Source: Roseateles toxinivorans (GTDB lineage: Bacteria; Pseudomonadota; Gammaproteobacteria; Burkholderiales; Burkholderiaceae_C). From it: a stretch of DNA of 64,000 nucleotides. The number at the start of each line of letters is the position of its first letter. Position 1 is the stretch's first letter. Under the pieces are notes generated by a model. The model did no database searches. It saw only the letters and a program-made list of their open reading frames with translations, and was not told where the DNA came from. This document shows, in pieces, positions 9,634 through 18,461 of the stretch. Location: contig NZ_SNXS01000001.1 of the NCBI RefSeq assembly GCF_004362525.1, positions 792,520-856,519 on the forward strand, read 5' to 3'. Position numbers and translations under genes: made by a program.

Positions 9634-10575
9634 ATGGAATTGAGCAGCAATTTGTTGACCGCCCGCATGGCCGGCGTGCTGGAGCGCATCGTGCGCGCCA
9701 ATCGCCCACCGTTCTATGCGCAGAGCCCCGAGGCGGCCCGCCTGGCCTATACCCTGGGTGCAGAAATCCTTGACCTGCCGCGTGCCAAGCTGCACCGGGT
9801 GGAGGATCTGGTCCTGCCCGGCGCCGTGGGCGGCCTGCCGGCGCGGCTCTATGCCAACAGCCAGGATCGGCTGCCGGTGCTGCTGTACTTCCATGGCGGC
9901 GGCTTCACGATAGGCAATCTGGAGACCCATGACAGCCTGTGCCGGCAGCTGGCCCTGCGCAGCGGCGCGGCCGTGCTGGCGCTGGACTACCGGCTGGCAC
10001 CCGAGCACCGCTTTCCGGCCGCCGTCGATGACTGCTGGGCAGCGCTGGCCTGGCTGGCGGAATACGGCCACACGCTGGATCTGGACAACCGCCGCATTGC
10101 CGTCGGCGGCGACAGTGCCGGCGGCACCCTGGCCGCGGTCAGCGCCCAGCATGCCCGCGACCTGGGCCTGAAGCTGGCCCTGCAGCTGCTGGTCACACCG
10201 GGCACCATCGCCCATGCCGACACCGGCTCGCACCGCTTGTTCGCCAACGGCTTTCTGCTCGACGCGCCCAGCATCGCCTGGTTCTTCGACCAGTACATTG
10301 CCAAGGCCCAGCGCACCGACTGGCGTTTTGCGCCGCTATTGGCCGAGGACTTTGAGGGCCTGGCCCCGGCCTGCGTGATACTGGCGGAATGCGATCCGCT
10401 GGTGGACGAGGGCCTGGCCTATGCCGATGCCCTGCGCGCCGCCGGTGTGCCGGTGCAACTGGAGCTGTACCGCGGCGTGATCCACGACTTCATCAAGATG
10501 GGCCGCTCGATTCCCGAGGCGCTGCATGCTCAGGCCGCCGCGGCGCTGGCCCTGCAACAGGGATTCAAGGCATGA
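9634..10575 (+). CDS. Alpha/beta hydrolase, hormone-sensitive-lipase (HSL) type esterase
   Basis: 313-residue serine esterase. The oxyanion-hole motif HGGGF is at residues 87-91 and the nucleophile elbow GDSAGG at 159-164 (S161). The acid and base residues lie in the C-terminal part, in ECDPLVDEG and YRGVIHDF, as in the HSL family. There is no signal peptide, so it is probably cytoplasmic. The stop overlaps the start of the hotdog-GNAT gene by four bases (ATGA), so the two are co-translated. A short-chain acyl ester or lactone substrate is likely but not visible from sequence. Confidence 0.93.
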   Translation: MELSSNLLTARMAGVLERIVRANRPPFYAQSPEAARLAYTLGAEILDLPRAKLHRVEDLVLPGAVGGLPARLYANSQDRLPVLLYFHGGGFTIGNLETHDSLCRQLALRSGAAVLALDYRLAPEHRFPAAVDDCWAALAWLAEYGHTLDLDNRRIAVGGDSAGGTLAAVSAQHARDLGLKLALQLLVTPGTIAHADTGSHRLFANGFLLDAPSIAWFFDQYIAKAQRTDWRFAPLLAEDFEGLAPACVILAECDPLVDEGLAYADALRAAGVPVQLELYRGVIHDFIKMGRSIPEALHAQAAAALALQQGFKA

Positions 10576-11429
10576 ACCGCAAAGACTTTCGTTTTCTTGA
10601 GCGCCTGCGCGTGCGCTGGGCCGAGATCGACGCCCAGCAAATCGTCTTCAACGGCCACTACCTGATGTATCTGGACACCGCCGTCGGCGGCTACTGGCGG
10701 GCCATGGCGCTGCCCTATGCCGACACGATGGCTTCGTTCGGCGGCGACCTCTATGTGCGCAAGTCCACGCTCGAGTACCTGTCCTCGGCCCGCTACGACG
10801 ACCAGTTGGACATAGCCGTGCGCTGCGCCCGCATCGGCAACAGCTCCTTGACTTTCCATGGTGCGGTGTTCCGCGGCGAGGAGCTGCTGGTTCACGGCGA
10901 GCTGGTCTATGTGTTCGCCGATCCGGCGACGCAGACCTCGAAGGCGGTGCCGCAGGCGCTGCGCGAGGTGCTGCAACGCTTCGAGGTCGGCGAGGCCATG
11001 GTCGAGGTCAGGGTCGGTGACTGGGCAACCCTGGGCACCCATGCCCATGCGATACGCCAGCAGGTCTTCGTCGAAGAACAAAAGATCCCGGCCCAGATGG
11101 AATGGGACGAGGCCGACGCCATCTGCACCCATGCCGTGGCCTACAACCGCTTCGGCGTGCCGCTGGCCACCGGCCGGGCGCTGGAGCATGTGCCGGGCGT
11201 CGTCAAGATCGGCCGAATGGCGGTGCAGCGCGGCATGCGCAGCGGCGGTGTCGGCCGCAGCGTGCTGGACGCGCTGATGCGCAGTGCCCGCGAGCAGGGC
11301 TATCGCGAGGCGGTGCTGCACGCCCAGCTGAGCGCGGCGTCGTTCTATATCCGCGCCGGCTTCGTGCAGCGCGGCGAAGTGTTCGAGGAGGCGGGCATCG
11401 GCCATGTGGAGATGACGCGGGTGCTGTAG
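10572..11429 (+). CDS. Fusion protein: hotdog acyl-CoA thioesterase domain plus GNAT acetyltransferase domain
   Basis: 285 residues in two parts. Residues ~1-140 are a YbgC/FadM-type hotdog thioesterase (RWAEIDAQQIVFNGHYLMYLD at 15-35, then a long helix and beta strands ending VYVFADP). Residues ~145-285 are a GNAT/ElaA-like acetyltransferase (IRQQVFVEEQKIP, the acetyl-CoA loop VQRGMRSGGVGRSVLDAL, and HAQLSAASFYIRAGF). The ATG at 10572 overlaps the esterase stop. Fusing these two folds suggests coupled handling of acyl-CoA, for example hydrolysing one thioester while acetylating an amine. Both halves keep their typical motifs and there is no frameshift at the junction. The substrate is unknown. 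Confidence 0.88.
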   Translation: MNRKDFRFLERLRVRWAEIDAQQIVFNGHYLMYLDTAVGGYWRAMALPYADTMASFGGDLYVRKSTLEYLSSARYDDQLDIAVRCARIGNSSLTFHGAVFRGEELLVHGELVYVFADPATQTSKAVPQALREVLQRFEVGEAMVEVRVGDWATLGTHAHAIRQQVFVEEQKIPAQMEWDEADAICTHAVAYNRFGVPLATGRALEHVPGVVKIGRMAVQRGMRSGGVGRSVLDALMRSAREQGYREAVLHAQLSAASFYIRAGFVQRGEVFEEAGIGHVEMTRVL

Positions 11430-11481
11430 GTGACAGCGCGGGCGCGCGAGCCGGCATAGGATGACTGATCCAGGAGAAACC

Positions 11482-12504
11482 ATGACCCAGATTCGCGCTG
11501 TTCGTGCATTCGCCGCCCTCGAAGCCGGCGGCCCCTTGCAGACCTTCAGCTACGACCCCGGCCCACTGGGCGAGGAAGAGGTCGAGATCCGCGTCGAGCA
11601 TTGCGGCATCTGCCATTCGGACCTGGCGATGATAGACAGCGAGTGGTTCCCTGCCAGCTATCCGATCGTGCCCGGCCATGAGGTCGTCGGCGTGATCACG
11701 GCACTGGGCACGCACGCCAAGGGCCGGCAGATCGGCCAGCGCGTCGGCATCGGCTGGCACACGGCCAGCTGCACGCATTGCCAGTTCTGCCTTGGCGGCG
11801 AGCAGAATCTCTGCGCCAAGCGCCAACCCACCATCATGGGCCGGCACGGCGGCTTTGCCGAGAGCCTGCGTGCCCACTGGAGCTGGGCGGTGCCGATTCC
11901 CGAAGGCATGGACCCCGCCGCGGCCGGCCCGCTGATGTGTGGCGGCGGCACGGTGTTCCTGCCCTTCGTCATCCACTCGGTCAAGCCGACCGATCGCGTC
12001 GGCGTGGTCGGCATCGGCGGCCTGGGCCACCTTGCGGTGAAGTTCGCCCGGGCCTGGGGCTGCGAGGTCACCGCCTTCACGTCCTCGCCGTCCAAGCGCG
12101 AGGAGGCGCTGGCGCTGGGCGCGCACAAGACCCTGTCCAGCGTCGATCTGAAGGAGCTGAAGGCGGCGGCAGGCAGCCTGGACTTCCTGCTGATCACCGT
12201 CGGCGCCAGCCTCGAATGGGACGCCCTGATCAACACGCTGGCGCCCAAGGGCCGCATGCACCTGGTCGGCGTTGTCACCGACAAGATGAGCCTGCGCAGC
12301 GGCTCGCTGCTGTCCTGGCAGCGCGGGCTGTCGGCCTCGCCGACGCCTTCACCGACGGTGCTGGCCAAGATGCTGGAATTCTCGGCACGCCACGGCATCG
12401 CGCCGCAGGTGGAGCGCTTCCCAATGAGCCGGGTCAACGAGGCGGTGGAGCACCTCAGATCCGGCAAGGCTCGCTACCGGGTGGTGCTGGACGCGGACTT
12501 TTAG
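11482..12504 (+). CDS. Zinc-dependent alcohol dehydrogenase (cinnamyl-alcohol/YahK type)
   Basis: 340-residue MDR-family NADP-dependent aldehyde reductase/alcohol dehydrogenase. Catalytic zinc ligands are C41 (CGICHSD), H66-E67 (GHEVVG) and C153. The structural zinc is held by C97, C100, C103 and C111. The coenzyme loop is VGIGGLGHLAVKFA at about 176-189. I start at the ATG at 11482 because CCAGGAG sits directly upstream; an ATG seven codons earlier lacks a binding site. The class prefers bulky aldehydes in relatives. It stands alone, about 50 bp after the hotdog-GNAT gene, and may belong to the same transcript. Confidence 0.93.
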   Translation: MTQIRAVRAFAALEAGGPLQTFSYDPGPLGEEEVEIRVEHCGICHSDLAMIDSEWFPASYPIVPGHEVVGVITALGTHAKGRQIGQRVGIGWHTASCTHCQFCLGGEQNLCAKRQPTIMGRHGGFAESLRAHWSWAVPIPEGMDPAAAGPLMCGGGTVFLPFVIHSVKPTDRVGVVGIGGLGHLAVKFARAWGCEVTAFTSSPSKREEALALGAHKTLSSVDLKELKAAAGSLDFLLITVGASLEWDALINTLAPKGRMHLVGVVTDKMSLRSGSLLSWQRGLSASPTPSPTVLAKMLEFSARHGIAPQVERFPMSRVNEAVEHLRSGKARYRVVLDADF

Positions 12505-12507
12505 AGC

Positions 12508-12567
12508 GCCCGGATGCAATCCGGGACCATCAACGTAGGCACACTGGCCCCCGGATTGCATCCGGGC
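12508..12567. repeat. REP-like inverted repeat pair between convergent genes
   Basis: Two 18-base arms, 12508-12525 (GCCCGGATGCAATCCGGG) and 12550-12567 (CCCGGATTGCATCCGGGC), are exact reverse complements separated by 24 bases. Each arm is itself nearly palindromic (CCCGGAT...ATCCGGG). This is the form of repetitive extragenic palindromes found in many proteobacteria. It sits exactly between the converging 3' ends of the zinc alcohol dehydrogenase and the DUF4936 gene, so it may also act as a transcription stop or RNA stabiliser. The last base overlaps the DUF4936 stop codon. Confidence 0.85.
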
Positions 12568-12851
12568 TACGCGAGAGGCTCGAAGACTTCCACCTGGCGC
12601 TGGCTACCGGGCAGCGGCTCGGCCTGTGCTTCGATCAGCGCCTGCCAGCCATCCGGCGGTGTGGCGCCCTGGGGCCAGCTGTGAACCTCCATCCAGGTCT
12701 GCTGGGCGCCGGCCGTCACGGGCCGCTGGAGCAGGCGGCTTTGCATTCCGGGCAATTGCAGCTTCAAGGCGGCCTGCAATTGCCGAAATGCCGCCAGCGC
12801 CGCCTCGGCCTGCCCCGGCTCAAGCTTGTAATAGACGTAGAGCTCCTGCAA
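12567..12851 (-). CDS. Small DUF4936-like protein
   Basis: 94-residue protein with a compact alpha/beta pattern (ELYVYYKLEPGQ at the N-terminus, then an amphipathic helix, LLQRPVTAGAQQTWMEVHSW, and VEVFEPLA at the end). It resembles the DUF4936 family, which in Burkholderiales typically follows ygfZ; the function is unknown. No ATG fits. The best start is the TTG at 12851, two bases after the ygfZ stop, with GGAG in the ygfZ end acting as ribosome-binding site. Translation is therefore probably coupled to ygfZ. The stop codon touches the REP-like repeat. Confidence 0.8.
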   Translation of the reverse strand: MQELYVYYKLEPGQAEAALAAFRQLQAALKLQLPGMQSRLLQRPVTAGAQQTWMEVHSWPQGATPPDGWQALIEAQAEPLPGSQRQVEVFEPLA

Positions 12852-12853
12852 CG

Positions 12854-13753
12854 CTACTCCGTCACGTCCACATCGATGTCGTAGGGCAGGGGCCGTGCCT
12901 TCAGCTCGGCGCCCGACACATTGCCCAGATGCAGGCTGCCAGCGGTCAGCGCCGCCATCTTGACCTCGGCCAGCAGGCTGTAGCCGCCGGCAGGGTTGGG
13001 CGCCACGCCGGCCACCAGACCCGCCGGCTGCTCGGCGTCGCCGCTGTGGAAGATCTCCTGGCCGATTGCCGCCGGGGCCTCGCTGTCGAACAGGAAGGTG
13101 CGGCGCTTGATCGTGCCGCGGTACTGGCTGCGGGCGACGATTTCCTGGCCGGGATAGCAACCCTTCTGGAAATTGACGCCGCCCAGCAGTTCCAGATTGA
13201 TCATCTGCGGCACGAACTGCTCGACGGTGGCGCCACGCACCCAGGCCAGGCCGCTTTGCACGTCCAGCCACTGCCACTGGGCTTCGCTGATCGCGGGCAG
13301 GGCAGGCGCAACGGCCTCTGGGCCTTGAGCCAGCAGATAGCGTTGCTGGCCGGCGGCATCGGGCAGGCGGATCGCGTCGCCGTTGCGCTGCCAGACCTCG
13401 GCGGGCGCGCCGTCACCGACAACCCCCCACAACGCGAACTGCGCGCTGGCATCGCTGAGCTTGCATTTGGCGCGCAGCACGAACATTGAGAGACGCTTGA
13501 GCACGGCAGGCAGCACCTCGGCCGGCATGGCCATCAGCACCTCGTCGGGTGCCGGCTTCCAGGCGATGAAGCTGGCCAGCAGCCGGCCCTTGGCCGAGCA
13601 GAAACCGGCCAGACGGGCCTGGCCGGCGCTCATCAGCACGATGTCCTGGGTCAGTTGGCCGTGCAGGAACTTGGCCGCCTCTTCGCCGCTGGCGCGCAGC
13701 ACGCCCCATTCGGTCAAACGAGCGACACCCTGTTGAATCATTTGCGTAGTCAT
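12854..13753 (-). CDS. ygfZ: tRNA-modifying / Fe-S cluster assembly protein YgfZ
   Basis: 299-residue folate-binding YgfZ/GcvT-like protein that supports maintenance of certain [4Fe-4S] enzymes and thereby tRNA methylthiolation. The family signature KGCYPGQE is at residues 197-204 with the conserved cysteine C199, followed by ARSQYRGTIKRRTF. The GcvT-type barrel begins LTEWGVLRASGEEAAKFLHGQLTQD. The start ATG at 13753 was chosen because upstream in-frame sequence overlaps the mltG gene and has no homology. It diverges from mltG with only 55 bp between the starts and is followed by the DUF4936 gene. Confidence 0.93.
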   Translation of the reverse strand: MTTQMIQQGVARLTEWGVLRASGEEAAKFLHGQLTQDIVLMSAGQARLAGFCSAKGRLLASFIAWKPAPDEVLMAMPAEVLPAVLKRLSMFVLRAKCKLSDASAQFALWGVVGDGAPAEVWQRNGDAIRLPDAAGQQRYLLAQGPEAVAPALPAISEAQWQWLDVQSGLAWVRGATVEQFVPQMINLELLGGVNFQKGCYPGQEIVARSQYRGTIKRRTFLFDSEAPAAIGQEIFHSGDAEQPAGLVAGVAPNPAGGYSLLAEVKMAALTAGSLHLGNVSGAELKARPLPYDIDVDVTE

Positions 13754-13808
13754 GGGCCGATTATCATCAGCGCCGCCCAAGGCCGCCTTCCGACCCGAAA
13801 GAACCCGC

Positions 13809-14804
13809 ATGAGGTTTGTGCTGAAACTGTTTTTATTGCTGCTGGTCCTCGCCGCCGGCGCGGTCGGTGCCGCCTGGTACTGGGTGCAGCAGCCGCTGGC
13901 CCTGAGCCAGCCCTCGGTCGAGCTGTCGATCGAGCCCAACACCCTGCCGCGTGACGTCGCCCAGGCCTGGGTCACGGCCGGCGTGCAGACCTCGCCTCGC
14001 TGGCTCTACGAGTGGTTTCGCTGGTCGGGCCAGGCCAAGCTGATACGGGCCGGCAGCTATGAGATCCACACCGGCACCAGTCCCCGCCAGCTGCTGGACA
14101 AGATGGTGCGCGGCGACGAGGCACTGGAGACAGTCAAGCTGATCGAGGGCTGGACCTTCCGCCAGTTCCGCGCCGCCCTTGCCAAGGCGCCGGCCCTCAA
14201 ACCGGCCAGCGCGGCGATGAGCGAGGCCGAGATCATGGCCGCGCTCGGTGCGCCGCAGCTGCCGGCCGAGGGCCGCTTCTTCCCCGACACCTATGCCTAC
14301 AGCCGCGGCGTCAGCGACCTGACGGTGATGCGCCGCGCCCTGCAGGCGATGCAGCGCAGGCTCGATGCCGCCTGGGCGCAGCGTGCCCCGAATCTGCCGC
14401 TGAAAAGCGCCGACGAGGCGCTGATACTGGCCTCCATCGTCGAGAAGGAGACGGGCAGGGCGGCCGACCGCGGCCTGGTCGCCGCCGTCTTCGTCAACCG
14501 GCTGCGCATAGGCATGCCCCTGCAGACCGACCCGACGGTGATCTACGGCCTGGGCGAGGCCTTCGACGGCAATCTGCGCCGCCGCGATCTGCAGACCGAC
14601 ACCGCCTACAACACCTACACCCGCGGCGGCCTGCCGCCAACGCCGATTGCCATGCCCGGCCAGGCCTCGCTGCAGGCCACGCTGCACCCTGAGGCCAGCA
14701 AGGCGCTGTACTTCGTCGCCAAGGGCGACGGCAGCTCGGCCTTCAGCGAAACCCTCACCGAGCATAATCGCGCGGTCAACAAACATCAGCGTGGCATCCA
14801 GTAG
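13809..14804 (+). CDS. mltG: Endolytic murein transglycosylase MltG
   Basis: 331-residue inner-membrane enzyme that cleaves nascent glycan strands and thus helps terminate peptidoglycan polymerisation. An N-terminal membrane anchor spans about residues 4-25 ([21 protein letters not shown]). A LysM-like subdomain and the YceG domain follow. The catalytic glutamate is E212 in [11 protein letters not shown], with EGRFFPDTY at 154-162 and DPTVIYGLG further on. The ATG at 13809 immediately precedes the anchor. The tmk GTG start overlaps its stop by one base. The mltG-tmk-holB-pilZ-tatD order is a widely conserved proteobacterial cluster. Confidence 0.95.
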   Translation: MRFVLKLFLLLLVLAAGAVGAAWYWVQQPLALSQPSVELSIEPNTLPRDVAQAWVTAGVQTSPRWLYEWFRWSGQAKLIRAGSYEIHTGTSPRQLLDKMVRGDEALETVKLIEGWTFRQFRAALAKAPALKPASAAMSEAEIMAALGAPQLPAEGRFFPDTYAYSRGVSDLTVMRRALQAMQRRLDAAWAQRAPNLPLKSADEALILASIVEKETGRAADRGLVAAVFVNRLRIGMPLQTDPTVIYGLGEAFDGNLRRRDLQTDTAYNTYTRGGLPPTPIAMPGQASLQATLHPEASKALYFVAKGDGSSAFSETLTEHNRAVNKHQRGIQ

Positions 14805-15421
14805 TGAGCTTGAACGGGAAATTCATCACCTTCGAGGGGATAGACGGGGCGGGCAAATCCACGCATATCGCGGCGCTGACCGAGCGCCTGCGCGCCCGCG
14901 GAGCCGATGTGCTGAACACCCGCGAGCCCGGCGGCACGCCGCTGGCCGAGCAACTGCGCGAGCTGTTCCTGCATAAGCCCATGGACGGGCTGACCGAGGC
15001 GCTACTGGTGTTCGCCGGCCGCCGTGACCACCGGATGACCGTGATCGAACCCGCACTGGCCGCCGGCCGTACCGTGCTGTGCGACCGCTTCGCCGACGCC
15101 ACATTTGCCTATCAAGGCCATGGCCGTGGCATGGACCTGGCCGTGCTGACCCAGTTGGAGCAGTGGGTGCTGGCCGGTCGCCAGCCCGATCTGACGCTGT
15201 GGTTCGACCTCCCCGCCGAGACCGCCGCCCAGCGCCGCGCCTCGGCCCGCACGCCGGACCGGCTGGAGCAGCTGGATCTGGACTTCTTCGAACGGGTGCG
15301 CGCCGGTTATGCGGCACGCTGCGCTCAATTCCCCGAGCGCTTTGCGCGCATTGAAGCCCAGGGCGACATCGCCCAGGTCTGGTCGCGCGTCGAGGCGGTG
15401 CTGGAGCAGCGCGGGTGGTAA
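14804..15421 (+). CDS. tmk: Thymidylate kinase
   Basis: 205-residue dTMP kinase that makes dTDP for DNA synthesis. The Walker A loop IDGAGKST is at residues 13-20, the DRF motif at 94-96 ([13 protein letters not shown]) and the LID region around [14 protein letters not shown] start at 14804 overlaps the last base of the mltG stop; no ATG is available near it and the family begins exactly here. It overlaps holB by 7 bp, so translation of the cluster is coupled. Confidence 0.96.
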   Translation: MSLNGKFITFEGIDGAGKSTHIAALTERLRARGADVLNTREPGGTPLAEQLRELFLHKPMDGLTEALLVFAGRRDHRMTVIEPALAAGRTVLCDRFADATFAYQGHGRGMDLAVLTQLEQWVLAGRQPDLTLWFDLPAETAAQRRASARTPDRLEQLDLDFFERVRAGYAARCAQFPERFARIEAQGDIAQVWSRVEAVLEQRGW

Positions 15422-16446
15422 GAGAAGACGGCCAATTGCCCTTGCCCTGGCTGGCCACGCCGCTGCGCGCGGCCCTGGCCTCGGCCCGCTCGCATGCCTT
15501 GCTGGTTCAAGGGCCCGGCGGGGTCGGGCAGTTCGAGCTGGCCGTCGTGCTGGCCCAGACCTGGTTGTGCGAAGACGCGACCCGCGCGCCAGACGCCTGG
15601 GCCTGCGGACGCTGTGTCAGCTGCCGCCTGTTCAACTCGCATGGCCATCCGGACTTCCGCCTGCTGATTCCCGACGCGCTGCGCGAGCCGCTGGGCTGGG
15701 CACCGGACGAAGCCGAGGGCGCCGCCAGCGAAACCAAGGCCAGCAAGGCCAAGCCCAGCCGCGAGATCAAGGTCGATGCGGTGCGCGCGGCGATCAGCTT
15801 CGCCCAGCAGACCTCGTCGCGCGGACGCGCCAAGGTGGTGCTGGTCTACCCGGCCGAGGCGGTGAACCTGATCGCCTCGAATGCCCTGCTGAAGACGCTG
15901 GAGGAGCCTGCCGGCCAGCTGCGCTTCGTGCTTGCCAGCGCCGCCCCCGATGCCCTGCTGCCGACGATTCGCAGCCGCTGCCAGCCAGTGCCCCTGCCTT
16001 TGCCGCTGGAGGCCGAGTGCCTGGACTGGCTGCAGGCTCAAGGCGTCGAGCAGCCCGAGATCCTGCTGCGCGGTGCCGGTGGCCGGCCGCAGGAGGCGCT
16101 GAACTGGGCGCGCGACGGCGTGCAGGCCAAGACCTGGGCCGCACTGCCCGAGCGCCTGGCCCGGGGCGACGCCACGGCGCTGACCGACTGGCCGGTGCCC
16201 CGTGCGATCGACGCGCTGCAGCGCCTGTGCCACGACCTGCTGCGCAGGCAGTGCGGCGCGGAGGCAAGCTATTTCCCCGACAGCGCTGTGCCCAAGCTCA
16301 AATATGCCGCCCCGCTGCATGCCTGGGGCCAGGTGCTGAAGCAGGCCGCCCGCCAGGCCGACCATCCGCTGAACGCCGGCCTGCTGATGGAGTCGCTGTT
16401 CCTGCAGGGAAAAGCGGCCATCACACAGGCCAGTTCAAAGGCCTGA
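15415..16446 (+). CDS. holB: DNA polymerase III delta-prime subunit
   Basis: 343-residue clamp-loader subunit that joins gamma/tau and delta to load the sliding clamp. It shows the degenerate P-loop GPGGVGQ, a zinc module (C52, C64, C67, C70, with CGRCVSC), [22 protein letters not shown] and the SRC arginine-finger motif TIRSRCQP. It starts with GTG at 15415 inside the tmk 3' end. The acidic-lysine insert [15 protein letters not shown] near residues 101-115 is somewhat longer than in E. coli. The PilZ gene follows. Confidence 0.94.
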   Translation: MVREDGQLPLPWLATPLRAALASARSHALLVQGPGGVGQFELAVVLAQTWLCEDATRAPDAWACGRCVSCRLFNSHGHPDFRLLIPDALREPLGWAPDEAEGAASETKASKAKPSREIKVDAVRAAISFAQQTSSRGRAKVVLVYPAEAVNLIASNALLKTLEEPAGQLRFVLASAAPDALLPTIRSRCQPVPLPLPLEAECLDWLQAQGVEQPEILLRGAGGRPQEALNWARDGVQAKTWAALPERLARGDATALTDWPVPRAIDALQRLCHDLLRRQCGAEASYFPDSAVPKLKYAAPLHAWGQVLKQAARQADHPLNAGLLMESLFLQGKAAITQASSKA

Positions 16447-16476
16447 ATGCCGGGTGGGCTGGTTACACTGCAGACC

Positions 16477-16890
16477 ATGAGCGAAGCGCCCAACTCCCGC
16501 CCCCCGGCCGCTGCCCCCGGCATTGCCGCGCCGGTGAGCACCGTCGCGGGCGCGCGGCCCAGCGTGATACAGCTGGTGTTCAAGGAGAAGACGGCGCTCT
16601 ACGCGGCCTATATCCCGCTGTTCTCCGAAGGCGGCCTGTTCGTGCCGACCACCCGCGAGTACAAGCTCGGTGACGACATCTACCTGCTCCTGTCCCTGCC
16701 CGAAGACCCGCAGCGCTACCCGGTGGCCGGCAAGATCGGCTGGATCACCCCGGCCAATGCCTCTGGCGGCCGCACCCAGGGTGTCGGCGTGCGTTTCCCC
16801 TCGGACGAGAAGACACGGCTGATCAAGATCAAGATCGAAGAGCTTTTGGGCACGTCGATTTCGTCGGCCAAACCTACACAGACCATCTAG
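16477..16890 (+). CDS. pilZ: PilZ domain protein of the type IV pilus (PilZ proper)
   Basis: 137-residue protein with a disordered Pro/Ala-rich N-terminus (~1-27) and a single PilZ domain: VIQLVFKEKTALYAAYIP, EGGLFVPTTREYKLGDDIYLLLSLPED, VAGKIGWITP, GVGVRFP. Like Pseudomonas PilZ, to which it is similar and syntenic after holB, it lacks the RxxxR motif at the domain start, so it probably does not bind cyclic di-GMP by the canonical mode. It is expected to act in type IV pilus assembly with PilB/FimX. The ATG at 16477 is preferred over an ATG ten codons upstream in the holB overlap. Confidence 0.9.
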   Translation: MSEAPNSRPPAAAPGIAAPVSTVAGARPSVIQLVFKEKTALYAAYIPLFSEGGLFVPTTREYKLGDDIYLLLSLPEDPQRYPVAGKIGWITPANASGGRTQGVGVRFPSDEKTRLIKIKIEELLGTSISSAKPTQTI

Positions 16891-16927
16891 CCGTGCCGCG
16901 CCCGTGGCGCGTCACTGCAGGCAGCCC

Positions 16928-17731
16928 ATGTTCATAGACTCCCATTGCCACCTCAGTTTCCCCGAACTGCGAGGCCAGCTCGACGACATCCTCGCCAAGA
17001 TGGCCGAGGCGCAGGTGGACCGCGCCATCTGCATCTGCACGACGATGGAGGAGTACCCGGCCGTGCGCGCTGTGGTGGACCCCCATCCTCATCTGTGGGC
17101 CACGGTCGGCGTGCACCCCGACAACGAGGATGTGCACGAGCCGACGCTCGATGAGCTGGTGCTGGCGGCAGCCGACCCCAAGATCGTCGCCATCGGCGAA
17201 ACGGGCCTCGACTACTACCGCCTCAACGGCCGCAGCATTGCCGACATGGAGTGGCAGCGCGAGCGCTTTCGCACGCACATCCGCGCGTCCCGGGCCAGCG
17301 GCAAGCCGCTGGTGATACACACCCGCAGCGCGGCCGAGGACACGCTGCGCGTGCTGCGCGAGGAGGGCGGCGAGGCAGCAGGAGGCGTGTTCCATTGCTT
17401 CACCGAGACCATGGACGTGGCCCAGGCGGCCGTGGACATGGGTTTCTACGTGTCCTTCTCCGGCATCCTGACCTTCAAGAACGCTGGTGATCTGCGCGAA
17501 GTGGCCTCACGGCTGCCGCTGGATCGCCTGCTGATCGAGACCGACAGCCCCTATCTGGCGCCCATGCCGCACCGCGGCAAGCTGAACAACCCGTCCTATG
17601 TGCCCCTGGTCGCCAAACAGCTGGCCGAGCTCCGGGGCTGCACGATCGAGCATTTGGCGGCGGTGACCAGCGCCAATTGCGAGCGCCTGTTCGGCATCCC
17701 GGTCATGGCGGAATCTCATGCGATACCTTAG
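16928..17731 (+). CDS. tatD: TatD family metal-dependent hydrolase (deoxyribonuclease)
   Basis: 267-residue TIM-barrel metalloenzyme. Ligands of the dinuclear site are visible: H6 and H8 in FIDSHCHLSFPE, E91 in AIGETGLDYY, the histidines in PLVIHTR and VFHCFTE, and the final D in IETDSPYLAP. Family members act as 3'-5' exonucleases or general phosphodiesterases. The ATG at 16928 gives the standard N-terminus. It is the last gene of the conserved mltG-tatD cluster, and its 3' end overlaps the ankyrin gene by 14 bp. Confidence 0.94.
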   Translation: MFIDSHCHLSFPELRGQLDDILAKMAEAQVDRAICICTTMEEYPAVRAVVDPHPHLWATVGVHPDNEDVHEPTLDELVLAAADPKIVAIGETGLDYYRLNGRSIADMEWQRERFRTHIRASRASGKPLVIHTRSAAEDTLRVLREEGGEAAGGVFHCFTETMDVAQAAVDMGFYVSFSGILTFKNAGDLREVASRLPLDRLLIETDSPYLAPMPHRGKLNNPSYVPLVAKQLAELRGCTIEHLAAVTSANCERLFGIPVMAESHAIP

Positions 17732-18347
17732 ATATTTGATCTATCTCATTGTCACGTATGGATTTTCCATGGCGTGGGCTGGCGATGTGGAAGACTTCTT
17801 CACCGCCATAGGTCGTGACGACGGCCGCCTTGTGATGACCCTGATGATTCGCGGTGTGAATCCCAATGCCCGCGACGCCGAGGGCAATGTCGGCCTGGTG
17901 GTGGCCCTTCGCGACGAGTCCTTGAAAGCCGCTGACAGCCTGATGCAGTATCCGGCACTGGACGTGAATCTGGCCAATGCGGCGGGTGAGACGGCGCTGA
18001 TGATGGCGGCGCTGCGCGGCCAGCTGGACTGGGTGAAGAAGCTGCTGGTGCGCGGCGCCCAGATCAATCGCGAGGGCTGGACGCCGCTGCACTACGCCGC
18101 GACGGCGGCCGATGGCGAAAGCTCGATCGAGCTGCTGATCAAGGAGGGCGCCGAGCTCAATGCGCGCTCGCCCAATGGCAGCACGCCGCTGATGATGGCC
18201 GCCCGCTACGGCCGCGAGAGCGCGATTGATGCCCTGCTCAAGGCGGGCGCGGACAAGGGCCTGCGCAATGAACAGGGCCTCAGCGCGCTGGACTTTGCCC
18301 GTGCCTCCGGCCGCGAATATCTGTATCCGAGGCTGACAGCGCACTAG
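17718..18347 (+). CDS. Exported ankyrin-repeat protein
   Basis: 209 residues: a signal peptide (MRYLRYLIYLIVTYGFSMAWA, cleavage about residue 21) followed by about five ankyrin repeats. The last ones carry the consensus clearly (GWTPLHYAATAADGE, GSTPLMMAARYGRESAIDALLKAGAD, GLSALDFARASGR). Ankyrin stacks bind proteins; as an exported form it is probably periplasmic. It overlaps tatD by 14 bp, so the two are likely co-transcribed. This ankyrin gene after tatD is common in Burkholderiales, but its partner is unknown. Confidence 0.88.
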   Translation: MRYLRYLIYLIVTYGFSMAWAGDVEDFFTAIGRDDGRLVMTLMIRGVNPNARDAEGNVGLVVALRDESLKAADSLMQYPALDVNLANAAGETALMMAALRGQLDWVKKLLVRGAQINREGWTPLHYAATAADGESSIELLIKEGAELNARSPNGSTPLMMAARYGRESAIDALLKAGADKGLRNEQGLSALDFARASGREYLYPRLTAH

Positions 18348-18461
18348 GAAGTTCACTGACACAGGGAATGGGGGGACGCCGACTGGGCGAACCCTTGCCG
18401 CCGCCTAGAGTCGGGGCATGGTTACAAACCGGTAACCGCCGTCAACCCCAGGAGCTTCTCC

